DNA from: Dyadobacter alkalitolerans DSM 23607
Lineage (GTDB): Bacteria; Bacteroidota; Bacteroidia; Cytophagales; Spirosomataceae
Assembly (NCBI RefSeq): GCF_000428845.1
Contig: NZ_AUAS01000007.1
Span: forward strand, 1 to 64,000
DNA: 64,000 bases
Reading direction: 5' to 3'
Part shown: positions 53,164 to 62,109 of the stretch, piece after piece
Position numbering within the stretch: the first letter of the stretch is position 1
Layout: each line of letters begins with the position of its first letter
Notes under the pieces: generated by a model
Seen by the model: the letters and a program-made list of their open reading frames with translations, nothing else
What the model was told of the DNA's origin: nothing
The model's database searches: none
Translations under genes and position numbers: made by a program

Positions 53164-55482
53164 ATGTCCGGCTCAACCGATCCCATATATAGCAATGGAA
53201 AAAAGGGCAGATTAAATAATCTGTTTGCTTTTTTTAAAAGTACCAAAGGCACAGCTTCCCCCGAAGACAATAAGATCATAAGCCCGCCTACTGAGAAGAC
53301 CAACACGCTGGTTCAGCAGAGTGACCTGATCAGCCGGGATCTGAGCTGGCTGAAATTCAATGACCGTGTGCTCGACCAGGCAACCAATGAGGAACGCAAT
53401 CTTTTTGACCGCTTGAAATTCCTGGCTATTACATCTTCCAATCTGGACGAGTTTTTCACCATCCGCGTCGGGAGCCTTTATAATTATCTTGATTTTGGAA
53501 AAGAGCGGCTTGATTATTCCGGCCTGAGGGAAATCCCGTTCCGGAAAGTGCTCATGCGTGAAGCGCACGAGTTCGTCAGGAAGCAGAATGATTGTTATAA
53601 AAATCAGCTTTTACCGCTGTTTGAGCAGCACGGGTTCAAGATCATCAAGCTGGATGCAGTCCATGACGACGAAAAAGCCGCGGTCGAAGAATATTTCGAG
53701 CGGACGGTGTATCCGATGTTAACCCCGATGCTTTTTGATTATACCCACGCATTCCCGGTCTTACTCGCGAAAGTGCTTATTCTGGGAGTGATCACGCAGG
53801 TGAAAGGAACCAGCTCCGAAGAGGACCGGAAACTTTCATTCGTACAGTTGCCGCTCAATCTGCCTCGTTTCTATGTGATCGATCGCGAGGATGAGCTGTT
53901 GTTTTTGCCGATTGAGGACATTGTCCGGGAGTACATTCACAAGCTTTACCGCAATGTGGACATTGTCTCCACCAATCTGTTCAGGATTATCCGGAATGGC
54001 GATTTTTCCCTGGAAGAAAGTGATGATGTAGAGTCGGATTTTATTGATGAGATTAAACAAAAGATAAAAAGCAGGCGTTTGGGACGTGTTGTGCAGGTTT
54101 CCATCGAGCATGATACTAATCCTGATTTGCTGAATTTGTTTAAAAAGCGTTGGGAAATAGATGATTATAACATTTTCCCGATCGATGGTTTTATCGACTA
54201 TACGTCGTTCTGGGGCATTATCAAGCATCCTGAGTTCAAAGACCAGATTCCGGCGATCCACCCGCCTGTGCCGCCGCTGGGGCTGGACAGGGAACGTATT
54301 CCTGATATTTTTGAAGTAATGCGTGAGCGGGATATCCTCTTGCACCACCCTTACAACAACTTTGAGCCTGTATTACAGCTTTTGGAACAGGCAGCCGAGG
54401 ATCCCAAAGTTTTGTCTATCAAACTGACCATTTACAGGTTGGCAAAAAATTCCAGGGTTACAGAAGCATTGCTGCATGCTGCCGAAAATGGTAAGCACGT
54501 AGCCGTTTTGTTTGAGGTTAAGGCGCGTTTTGATGAAGAAAACAACATCAGGGAAGCGCAAAGGCTGCAAAAAGCGGGTTGCTTCGTAATCTATGGCATT
54601 GGCTTACTCAAAACCCATACAAAACTGCTGCTAATCGTTCGTAATGAGGGAAACCGCGTGTTGCGTTATGCGCATTTATCAAGCGGGAATTACAATGAGG
54701 ACACTTCCAGGCTGTATACGGACACCGGTTTGCTGACTTCCAATGAAAAGTATACAGAAGACATTTCGGAGTTTTTCAATGTTATCACCGGACATTCGAT
54801 TCCGTCGGAATACCAGAACCTGATCACCGCGCCGCGTTATATGCGCGATAAGCTGGTAGAACTGATCCAGCAGGAAGCCAAGAATGCGCAGGCAGGCTTG
54901 AAAAGCGGCATTTGCATCAAGATCAACTCGCTGGAAGACAGGACAACCATTCTTGAACTTTACAAGGCATCCGAAGCAGGCGTTCCGATCAAATTAATTG
55001 TGCGCGGAATGTGTTGCCTCCGCCCGCAAAGGGTGGGATTAAGTGAGAATATTACGGTCAGGTCGCTGGTAGGAGACTTTTTGGAGCATTCCAGAATATT
55101 TTATTTCCATCAGAATGGCGATCCGGTGGTTTACGGCGGAAGTGCGGATGCTATGGTGCGTAGTTTCGATAAACGCATTGAATCCCTTTTCAAACTCGTG
55201 GACCCGCGCGTACGCCAGGAAGCCATCCACATTCTGTATTATAGCTTGCATGATAATGTGAATGCTTACGAAATGCAGGAAGACGGTACTTATATCAAAT
55301 GCGAAATCGAAGAAGGGACTGAGCCTCTGAATGTGCATGAGGCATTTTATACCGTAACGCTCGATCAAGTTATGGCCACGCATTTGTTTGAGGATGAGCC
55401 CGTTCGCCCATCCCGGCCGGAAGTCCCCGAAGCCATCGGCACGGGAGAGTTAACAGAAACGCCTGACGAAACGCAGGTTTAG
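53164..55482 (+). CDS. ppk1: polyphosphate kinase 1
   Basis: PPK1 reversibly polymerises the gamma phosphate of ATP into polyphosphate. The 772-residue protein has a poorly conserved N-terminal extension of about 55 residues, the N-terminal domain (RDLSWLKFNDRVLDQA, core SWLKFNDRVL; SSNLDEFFTIRVG), the head domain and two phospholipase-D-like catalytic domains. The autophosphorylated histidine is H504 (YAHLSSGNYNEDTSRLYTD, core AHLSSGN) and the second active-site histidine is H642 (LEHSRIFYF). The acidic C-terminal tail (about 745-772) is variable. The stop codon abuts that of the convergent murF-alr gene with no spacer. Confidence 0.95.
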   Translation: MSGSTDPIYSNGKKGRLNNLFAFFKSTKGTASPEDNKIISPPTEKTNTLVQQSDLISRDLSWLKFNDRVLDQATNEERNLFDRLKFLAITSSNLDEFFTIRVGSLYNYLDFGKERLDYSGLREIPFRKVLMREAHEFVRKQNDCYKNQLLPLFEQHGFKIIKLDAVHDDEKAAVEEYFERTVYPMLTPMLFDYTHAFPVLLAKVLILGVITQVKGTSSEEDRKLSFVQLPLNLPRFYVIDREDELLFLPIEDIVREYIHKLYRNVDIVSTNLFRIIRNGDFSLEESDDVESDFIDEIKQKIKSRRLGRVVQVSIEHDTNPDLLNLFKKRWEIDDYNIFPIDGFIDYTSFWGIIKHPEFKDQIPAIHPPVPPLGLDRERIPDIFEVMRERDILLHHPYNNFEPVLQLLEQAAEDPKVLSIKLTIYRLAKNSRVTEALLHAAENGKHVAVLFEVKARFDEENNIREAQRLQKAGCFVIYGIGLLKTHTKLLLIVRNEGNRVLRYAHLSSGNYNEDTSRLYTDTGLLTSNEKYTEDISEFFNVITGHSIPSEYQNLITAPRYMRDKLVELIQQEAKNAQAGLKSGICIKINSLEDRTTILELYKASEAGVPIKLIVRGMCCLRPQRVGLSENITVRSLVGDFLEHSRIFYFHQNGDPVVYGGSADAMVRSFDKRIESLFKLVDPRVRQEAIHILYYSLHDNVNAYEMQEDGTYIKCEIEEGTEPLNVHEAFYTVTLDQVMATHLFEDEPVRPSRPEVPEAIGTGELTETPDETQV

Positions 55483-57957
55483 TTATTCTTTATAAAAAAC
55501 CCTTTTAACACGGTCCCCGATTCCTGTCAGGATTTCATAAGGGATCGTGTTTATTTGTTTGGAGAGTTCGAAAATCGGCATTTCTTTTCCGAAAATAATC
55601 ACCTCGTCGCCCTCGTTCACGGTGGCCCCCGTGACATCGATCATGGTCATATCCATGCAAATGTTGCCGATTGTAGGGCATAGGGTGCCATTTACCCACA
55701 CTTTACCGGCTCCATTTCCTAATCCGCGGTCATATCCATCCGCATAGCCGATGGCCAGCGTGGCAATGGCGGCGTCATGGTCCAGATGCCCGCGGCGGCT
55801 GTAACCGACCGTTTCACCTGCCGACAGATATTTGATCTGTGAAACAACTGTTTTCAACGTGCCCACAGACTGCAAGGCCTGCTGCTCCTGCCCGGTTGCT
55901 TCCACGCCATAAAGCCCGATGCCCAAACGCACCATATCCAGCTTATAATCCGGAAAACGAACAATTCCAGCTGAATTCAGAATGTGCTTAATTGCAGTAT
56001 AAAACAGTGCGTTTTCAATTTGCTGTGCGCCTTCATGGAAAAGCTCGAACTGCTGTTTTGAAAAAGCATTGTGGACACCTTCGTCCGCGCCGACGAGGTG
56101 GGAGAAAATAGAGGCGACCTTCATGTGGGGATTTGCCTTCAACATTTCAATTAGCCATTCCAGGTCATCTTTTACAAAACCCAGGCGGTGCATGCCTGTA
56201 TCAAGCTTCAAATGCATGGCTGGAATTTCGGCGGTGAATTTGTTTTTGTTGACAAATGCGATCCATTCCGTAAAGATGCGCTGACTGTAAATCTCAGGTT
56301 CGAGTTTGTACTGAAGAAGCAAATCAAATGCCTGTGAAGTAGCATTCATCACCATAATCGGCAATGTAATGCCGCTTTGCCTTAATGCGACACCTTCGTC
56401 GGCATAGGCAACGCCCAGGTAATCCACGCGGTGAAATTGCAGTAGGGACGCCACTTCCGAGCTGCCAGTTCCATACGCAAATGCCTTCACCATTGCCATG
56501 ATCTTGGTCTGCGCCCCGACTTTTGACCGGTAAAAATTCAAATTATGGGATAATGCATCCAGATTGATCTCCAAAACCGTCCCATGCGCTTTTTGCTGCA
56601 ACCGCTGAACGATCTTTTCAAATGAGAATGGTCTGGCTCCTTTGATCAGTACAAGGCTGTCTGATAAGGAGTTGAAGGGAAATTCGTGCAGGAATGTGGC
56701 CGTGTCGGCAAAAAAGTCAGTCGTCTTAACGTCAAATAGTGCTGCCTGGCTTTCAATTTCTGGTCCTATGCCGATGAGTTGATCAATTGCCTTCTCTTTC
56801 AAAAGCCTGGCAACCGTTTTGTAAAGTTCTGCGGGCGTTTGTCCCGTTTGTAATACGTCAGATAAAATGACCGTCTTTTTCTGGCGCTGTTCCTGTTGGG
56901 CGAGAAAGTTCAGCGCCATAGAAAGTCCCTGCAAATCATTGTTATAGGCATCATCAATAATGTAATTGTGATTGATGCCTTCTTTCAGCTCCAAACGCAT
57001 GGAAACCGGTTTCAGCAGCCGGATGCCTTCCTGGATTGCCGTATTCGAAAAACCAAAATCCAACAAAAAGACGATGCAATGCGTAAGATTTTCAAGCGAA
57101 GCCTCATCGGTGAACGCGGTCTCAAACTTCTGGCTGCCAAATTTTCCTGTCAGTGAAATGGCCGTTTTTACCTTGTCTTTTTGATACGAAACAATGATAT
57201 CGGCCCCGGATGCCGGTTTTCCCCAGCTGATGGTCTGCAAAAAGGAGTTTACCGGTTTTAATATCAGGTTGATTTCTTCGTCGAGCTCCGTGTAATCTTT
57301 GCGGTAAATGAGTTTTTTGACCTTCGTAAAAAGCCGGAGCTTTTCGGTTATTTTTTGCTTACGGCTTTTGAAGCCATCATCATGCGCAGGGCCGATATTG
57401 GTGAAAATGCCGATCGTGGGCTGCATAACCGGTTGCAGATATTCCATTTCGTGCGCGCGTGAAATGCCCGCTTCGAAAATGCCCAGCGTATGTTGTTTTT
57501 CAATGTTCCAAACGGATAATGGAACACCGATCTGGGAGTTATAACTTTTCGGACTCGCCACGATGGTCGCTTGCGGGGAAGCAAGTTGGACGAGCCATTC
57601 CTTTACAATTGTTTTTCCATTACTGCCCGCTATGCCCACCACGGGAAGGTTGAACCGACGCCTTCTTTCCGCCACCAGCGACTGCAGAGCACGAATGCTG
57701 GAAGGCACAATCCATATAGTGGCATCGTGCCAAACCGCTGTCTGCCAACGCAACGATTCCGAATAAGCAGCTTCTTCAACCACAAATTCGCGAACACCGC
57801 TTGCATACAACGCCGGTAAAAACTGGTGACCATCATGACGGTCGCCTTTGATCGCGAAAAAGATACTTTGGCCAGGAAATGAGATCTGGCGGCTGTCCGT
57901 AAGCAGGTAAGCAGCGTCGGTGGTGATTGTTTGAAAGCTGTTTGCAGTAATGTTCAT
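55483..57957 (-). CDS. murF-alr: bifunctional MurF - alanine racemase fusion
   Basis: This 824-residue cytosolic protein joins two steps of peptidoglycan precursor supply. Residues about 1-450 are MurF (UDP-MurNAc-tripeptide:D-Ala-D-Ala ligase) with the P-loop GIAGSNGKTIVKEW; residues about 455-824 are PLP alanine racemase, with the PLP lysine K491 in MVKAFAYGTG (usually VKANAYG) and the opposite-face tyrosine region IGYADGYDRG. The fusion is standard in Bacteroidota. ATG at 57957 (MNITANSF) is preferred; a frame to 57990 would overlap the promoter-like TACCTTTG at 57986-57979. corA lies directly upstream on the same strand. Confidence 0.93.
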   Translation of the reverse strand: MNITANSFQTITTDAAYLLTDSRQISFPGQSIFFAIKGDRHDGHQFLPALYASGVREFVVEEAAYSESLRWQTAVWHDATIWIVPSSIRALQSLVAERRRRFNLPVVGIAGSNGKTIVKEWLVQLASPQATIVASPKSYNSQIGVPLSVWNIEKQHTLGIFEAGISRAHEMEYLQPVMQPTIGIFTNIGPAHDDGFKSRKQKITEKLRLFTKVKKLIYRKDYTELDEEINLILKPVNSFLQTISWGKPASGADIIVSYQKDKVKTAISLTGKFGSQKFETAFTDEASLENLTHCIVFLLDFGFSNTAIQEGIRLLKPVSMRLELKEGINHNYIIDDAYNNDLQGLSMALNFLAQQEQRQKKTVILSDVLQTGQTPAELYKTVARLLKEKAIDQLIGIGPEIESQAALFDVKTTDFFADTATFLHEFPFNSLSDSLVLIKGARPFSFEKIVQRLQQKAHGTVLEINLDALSHNLNFYRSKVGAQTKIMAMVKAFAYGTGSSEVASLLQFHRVDYLGVAYADEGVALRQSGITLPIMVMNATSQAFDLLLQYKLEPEIYSQRIFTEWIAFVNKNKFTAEIPAMHLKLDTGMHRLGFVKDDLEWLIEMLKANPHMKVASIFSHLVGADEGVHNAFSKQQFELFHEGAQQIENALFYTAIKHILNSAGIVRFPDYKLDMVRLGIGLYGVEATGQEQQALQSVGTLKTVVSQIKYLSAGETVGYSRRGHLDHDAAIATLAIGYADGYDRGLGNGAGKVWVNGTLCPTIGNICMDMTMIDVTGATVNEGDEVIIFGKEMPIFELSKQINTIPYEILTGIGDRVKRVFYKE

Positions 57958-57978
57958 TCCAATGCGGTTTTCAGGCCA

Positions 57979-57986
57979 CAAAGGTA
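57979..57986 (-). promoter_or_regulatory. -7 promoter box for murF-alr
   Basis: On the minus strand TACCTTTG matches TAnnTTTG and ends 21 nt before the ATG at 57957, within the 36-bp gap after corA. No -33 TTG at a good distance is seen, so it may be a secondary promoter inside the corA transcript. Confidence 0.4.
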
Positions 57987-57993
57987 TCAAACC

Positions 57994-59121
57994 TTACATC
58001 CATTTCTTGGATTTGAAATAAAATATCAGCCCCGTCGTGACTGCGATCATCAGTCCCCAAACATAATAATAACCATTATGCGCCCTCAGTTCGGGCATAT
58101 TTTCAAAGTTCATGCCGTAAACGCCGACGATAAAAGTCAGGGGCATGAACACAGCAGAAAAAATGGTCAACGTCTTCATCACCGAATTCATCCGGTTACT
58201 GATCGTGGACAAATGTACATCTGCAAGGCTGGCCACAAGTTCGCGGTAGGAGTCAATGGTGTCCAGAACCTGCATAACGTGATCGTAAAGATCTCGCAGA
58301 TAGGGAATTGTGTCTTTGTTGATCAGTGGGTTATCTTCACGGATCAACTGGTTGATCATATCCCGCAGCGGCCAGATAACCCTTCTGGCAATGGTAAGCT
58401 CCCGTTTCAGGGAATAGAGTTCTTTGAGCGACAACTCCTCCGTGCCCCGGATCACCTGATCTTCAACCGTATCCAGGCTGTCGCCCAGTTTTTCCAGAAC
58501 GATAAAGTAATTGTCAATGACAATGTCCATTAAGGCAAACATCAGATAATCAGCGCCGTTCCTGCGCGTTTTGCCAACGGAGGCCTGCAAACGGTCCAGC
58601 ACCGGAGAAAAAATATCATTGGTAAGTTCTTCCTGAAAAGACACCAGGTAATTTTCCCCCAAAACAAAACTGACATGTTCCGAAGAGAGGCAAATAGGCG
58701 ATTCCGAATCAATATGCAGCATTTTCAATGTCAGGAACAGGTGGCCGCTGTCATATATTTCCAGTTTGGGCTTGTGTTCCGTATTCACCACATCTTCAAG
58801 CAAGAGCGGGTGCAGGTTATATAGTTTCCCAAGCTTCGCGATCAATGTGGTTTCGTGAATGCCGTCGACGTCGAGCCAGGTGACTGCCTTTTCGGTGGTC
58901 GCTTCCGGGCTGCATTCAAGCAGAGATTTTACCTGTTCATCCTTGAAAATCTGATCATTATACACAATCTTCCTGATCTTGGTCTTTAACTCAACATCAG
59001 GGCCAATGTATGTAAGTGTGCCGGGAGAGGTAAGCAGATTTTTCTTGTACCGCTTCGCCTTCCTGTCGCGTGAAATCAGATGTTCAGGCTGAAAAGCCCT
59101 TGTATTCTCTGCCTTTTCCAA
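57994..59121 (-). CDS. corA: magnesium/cobalt transporter CorA
   Basis: CorA forms a homopentameric channel for Mg2+ in the inner membrane. The 375-residue protein has the large N-terminal cytosolic funnel domain (residues about 50-300) and two C-terminal helices; YGMN (VGVYGMNFENMPEL) at the end of the first helix is the selectivity motif, and the tail KSKKWM is basic as expected. It begins 6 bp after the UspA gene and precedes murF-alr, so the three form a minus-strand cluster. Confidence 0.94.
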   Translation of the reverse strand: MEKAENTRAFQPEHLISRDRKAKRYKKNLLTSPGTLTYIGPDVELKTKIRKIVYNDQIFKDEQVKSLLECSPEATTEKAVTWLDVDGIHETTLIAKLGKLYNLHPLLLEDVVNTEHKPKLEIYDSGHLFLTLKMLHIDSESPICLSSEHVSFVLGENYLVSFQEELTNDIFSPVLDRLQASVGKTRRNGADYLMFALMDIVIDNYFIVLEKLGDSLDTVEDQVIRGTEELSLKELYSLKRELTIARRVIWPLRDMINQLIREDNPLINKDTIPYLRDLYDHVMQVLDTIDSYRELVASLADVHLSTISNRMNSVMKTLTIFSAVFMPLTFIVGVYGMNFENMPELRAHNGYYYVWGLMIAVTTGLIFYFKSKKWM

Positions 59122-59127
59122 TGTTTT

Positions 59128-59979
59128 TTATTTAAGATGAAAAACGAGCAACGGCACGTGTGTATCAATGATCAGCTTACGGGTAACGCTCGGATTGATC
59201 AGAAACTCTTCAATAAATGATCGCTCCCGCGCCGACATGATCAACAGATCCGCACCCACTTCATCACAATAATCCTCTATGCCGTCCAGCACGTGCCTGG
59301 CTTCGCGAAATACGATCGTATCTTCCGCAATCGCGAAGTTGGATTTGATTTCTTCGATATACTGGCGGTCCTCCTGAATGTTAGGCTGTGAATCCGATTT
59401 GATTTTTAGCAATGTCAGATTAGCACCCAGATGGTTCATTAATACATAAACTTCGCGCAGAATGTCAGTCTCATCATATTCAAACTGCGTGGCGTAAACG
59501 ACTTTCTGGAATTTTTTCGGAGTGCTTTGCGGCGGGATCACGAGCACCGGGCAGTTCGAGTTCAAGCCAATGCTGGTGGCCGAGCTGCCGATCAGCTTGT
59601 CCAGAAACCCGCCTGTTCCTGTCCTTCCAATGATGACCAGATTGGGGTTATGCGCTTCAATGGCTTCCGACACAGTGGATTGAACGCTGCCAATGGCCCA
59701 GATTGCTTCTGCCTGATAGCCTTCCGCAATCACATCATCCACATATTTTTCCAGCCTTTTCTGATATTCGACTTCCAGCTCGCTACTCATTGAGAGAAAA
59801 TCGGTGCCGTCGATGCCGGGCAACACATTGCCGGGTGTAATGTTAACATCCGCTATATAAGGCTGATACGCATGCAGCACGAGCAACTTTGTAGCTTCTT
59901 TGTCCGCTATGATTTTTGCCGCAGCCAATGCATGTTCTGCGTTTTCAGAAAAGTCAATCGGGATAAGGATCTTGTTCAT
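59128..59979 (-). CDS. tandem universal stress protein (UspA family)
   Basis: This 283-residue cytosolic protein contains two Usp domains, residues about 1-145 and 150-283. The first has the ATP-binding pattern G-x2-G-x9-G-S (GRTGTGGFLDKLIGSS) followed by CPVLVIP; the second (MSARERSFIEEFLINPSVTRKLI, core SARERSF) lacks the full motif, so probably only one domain binds nucleotide. It is the first gene of a cluster with corA 6 bp downstream. A minus-strand TAAATTTG at 60032-60025 lies 45 bp upstream as the probable -7 box. Confidence 0.9.
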   Translation of the reverse strand: MNKILIPIDFSENAEHALAAAKIIADKEATKLLVLHAYQPYIADVNITPGNVLPGIDGTDFLSMSSELEVEYQKRLEKYVDDVIAEGYQAEAIWAIGSVQSTVSEAIEAHNPNLVIIGRTGTGGFLDKLIGSSATSIGLNSNCPVLVIPPQSTPKKFQKVVYATQFEYDETDILREVYVLMNHLGANLTLLKIKSDSQPNIQEDRQYIEEIKSNFAIAEDTIVFREARHVLDGIEDYCDEVGADLLIMSARERSFIEEFLINPSVTRKLIIDTHVPLLVFHLK

Positions 59980-60330
59980 TGTCAGGGCTTATTTTAAATG
60001 GAATGATGTAATTTCCGAACATATCAAATTTACGGACTCCAAACAAGGATTTGCGCTGCTTTTAAAACAAAGATAATCTATGGACTAATGGCTGTTTGTC
60101 TGTCGCCTGGTGGTAGAGGATTTCAAATTTTCCAGACTGTTCCAAAAACCTACCAAACCAACAATTATTTTATAAACCGAGTATTGTTTAGTACAATCAT
60201 TAAATAATATTGTCCAATGCATATAGTTAATTTTGTTTTAGGGTTCAAATGCGGCTGTTCGGATAGTTGGCCTTAAATTGATTTTTTATATGTTTACCGT
60301 CGAAAAGAATTCCTCATTCCAATTTCCCGT
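59980..60330. other. intergenic region between divergent usp-corA and symporter genes
   Basis: These 351 bp are AT-rich and hold both divergent promoters. On the minus strand TAAATTTG lies at 60032-60025 (usp side). On the plus strand TAATTTTG lies at 60228-60235, with TTG at 60210-60212, a 15-nt spacer that is short for a Bacteroidota promoter. No gene or clear repeat was seen. Confidence 0.5.
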
Positions 60331-61731
60331 ATGAAGAGCAAAATTACCATCATCAACATTGTCCTGGTTACCATAGCTGCGATAGCCACCGTGCTGGATG
60401 CATACGATATTATCTCCATACCCGCTACTGTTTTAATGAGCCTTCGCTGGGCCGCTCTTGCCGGGCTGATCATTTTTGCGATCCTGAAAAAAAATCTGAC
60501 CACGTCTATCCTGATCTCCATGCTGGTAGGAACGGAAATCGGTTATGATTTCCCGAAAATGGGCACGGAACTGCATTTCTTGCGGCAGATATTTTTACAG
60601 ATGATCAAAACGGTGATCGCACCATTGCTTTTTGCAACGCTTGTAACGGGGATAGCCGGCCATTCCGATTTGAAGCAAGTGGGCAGAATGGGCTGGAAAT
60701 CATTGCTTTACTTCGAAGTAGTAACCACATTCGCATTGCTGATCGGGCTGTTTTTTGCCAACTGGTTTAAACCCGGCGTTGGCATCATTCCTCCCGAAAC
60801 ATTGAATGCAACCTTGCCGAAAGTGGCTGAACAAACCTGGCAGGACATTGTTCTGCATTCATTCCCGGAGAACATTGCCAAGTCTATTTATCATGGAGAA
60901 GTGCTTCAAATCGTTGTTTTCAGCGTTTTGTTTGGAATAAGCCTGGCTTTGCTGCCAACCGTTAAGAAAGAGAAATTCGTTCATGGCGTGGAATTGCTGG
61001 CCGAGGTCATGTTTAAGCTTACCAAGATCATCATGCTTTTTGCGCCGATCGGCGTAGGTGCGGCCATTGCCGAGACAGTGGGGCATATGGGAATTGACGT
61101 GCTGAGGAACCTGGCATTGCTGCTTGCAACATTATACTGCGCACTGATTGTTTTTGTCCTTATCGTTTTTATCCCCATTGCATGGTTCGCAAGAATTCCT
61201 GTTGTGAAATTTGCAAAGGCTATTTTCGAGCCGGTTTCCATTGCATTTGCCACTACAAGCTCCGAATCCGCGCTGCCAAAGGCGATGGAGAAAATGGAGA
61301 AATTTGGCGTCCCACGGCAGATCGTTTCATTCGTTATGCCCACCGGTTATAGTTTCAATCTCGATGGTTCGACTTTGTATCTGGCCTTGGCAACTGTTTT
61401 CGTAGCGCAGGCCACCGGCACGGAGATGTCTATCGGACAGCAGCTTACCATGGTTTTACTATTGATGTTGACCAGTAAAGGCGTTGCAGGGATCCCGAGG
61501 GCAACATTGGTAATCCTGCTAGGCGCCATCGCCAACTTTGGCATGCCGGAATGGCCCGTATTGCTCATTATGGGCATTGACGAGCTGATGGATATGGCCC
61601 GGACCTCGGTTAATGTAACTGGAAACTGCCTTGCAACGGCCGTTATTGCGCGCTGGGAAGGAGAATTGGATGATCTGAAAATGCACAATTCAGATCTGAT
61701 CACGGAGGAGCCGGTGATAACAAAAAGTTAG
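60331..61731 (+). CDS. cation:dicarboxylate/glutamate symporter (DAACS family)
   Basis: This 466-residue inner-membrane carrier imports glutamate or C4-dicarboxylates with Na+ or H+. Eight membrane helices and two re-entrant loops are expected; visible motifs are TTSSESALPKA (HP1 tip), YSFNLDGSTLY (the NMDGT-like helix 7 break), TSKGVAGIPRA (HP2) and IDELMDMARTSVNVTGN (helix 8). The final Asn replaces the Asp (D405 in archaeal GltPh) that helps bind one Na+, which suggests proton coupling or altered Na+ dependence. There is a 40-residue N-terminal extension with two helices before the usual start. An ArsC-like gene follows after 24 bp. Confidence 0.92.
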   Translation: MKSKITIINIVLVTIAAIATVLDAYDIISIPATVLMSLRWAALAGLIIFAILKKNLTTSILISMLVGTEIGYDFPKMGTELHFLRQIFLQMIKTVIAPLLFATLVTGIAGHSDLKQVGRMGWKSLLYFEVVTTFALLIGLFFANWFKPGVGIIPPETLNATLPKVAEQTWQDIVLHSFPENIAKSIYHGEVLQIVVFSVLFGISLALLPTVKKEKFVHGVELLAEVMFKLTKIIMLFAPIGVGAAIAETVGHMGIDVLRNLALLLATLYCALIVFVLIVFIPIAWFARIPVVKFAKAIFEPVSIAFATTSSESALPKAMEKMEKFGVPRQIVSFVMPTGYSFNLDGSTLYLALATVFVAQATGTEMSIGQQLTMVLLLMLTSKGVAGIPRATLVILLGAIANFGMPEWPVLLIMGIDELMDMARTSVNVTGNCLATAVIARWEGELDDLKMHNSDLITEEPVITKS

Positions 61732-61755
61732 ATTTTTATTGGTTAAATTATTTTT

Positions 61756-62109
61756 ATGTTGACGGTTTACGGAATTCCTAATTGCGATACGGTTAAAAAA
61801 ACACGCACCTGGCTGGAAAAGCATCACATTGCATATACTTTTCATAATTACAAAACAGAGGGCATCAGCAACGACAAGATCAAGGACTGGTTTAAAACGC
61901 TTCCCTGGGATAAGGTGGTCAATAAGGCGAGCACAACCTGGAAAGCACTTTCAGATGAAGAAAAAGCGCTGATAACCGACGAAAAAGCCGCTGCCAAGCT
62001 GATGATTGCGCACACGTCGGTTATTAAAAGACCGCTGATCGAAGACGCATCGGGCAAGGCAGTGACTATTGGCTTTTCGGAGAAGGAATATGAAGAGAAA
62101 TTCCTTTAA
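61756..62109 (+). CDS. ArsC/YffB/Spx-family thioredoxin-fold protein
   Basis: This 117-residue cytosolic protein has the arsenate-reductase-like thioredoxin fold: VYGIPNCDTVKKTRTWLE with a single Cys at residue 10, and VIKRPLIED with the conserved Arg-Pro. This arrangement matches E. coli YffB, a putative glutathione-linked thiol reductase, more than true arsenate reductase; RNA-polymerase-binding Spx function is unlikely without a CxxC. It starts 24 bp after the symporter gene and its stop overlaps the convergent methyltransferase gene by 4 nt. Confidence 0.88.
   Translation: MLTVYGIPNCDTVKKTRTWLEKHHIAYTFHNYKTEGISNDKIKDWFKTLPWDKVVNKASTTWKALSDEEKALITDEKAAAKLMIAHTSVIKRPLIEDASGKAVTIGFSEKEYEEKFL

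Noticed and set aside
57931..58533. Antisense frame of 200 codons over corA
   Set aside because: It mirrors CorA codons and lacks any recognisable motif; CorA is unambiguous.
61756..62109. True arsenate reductase or Spx regulator
   Set aside because: No ars genes are nearby, the single Cys lacks the CxxC of Spx, and the motif spacing fits the YffB subgroup better.
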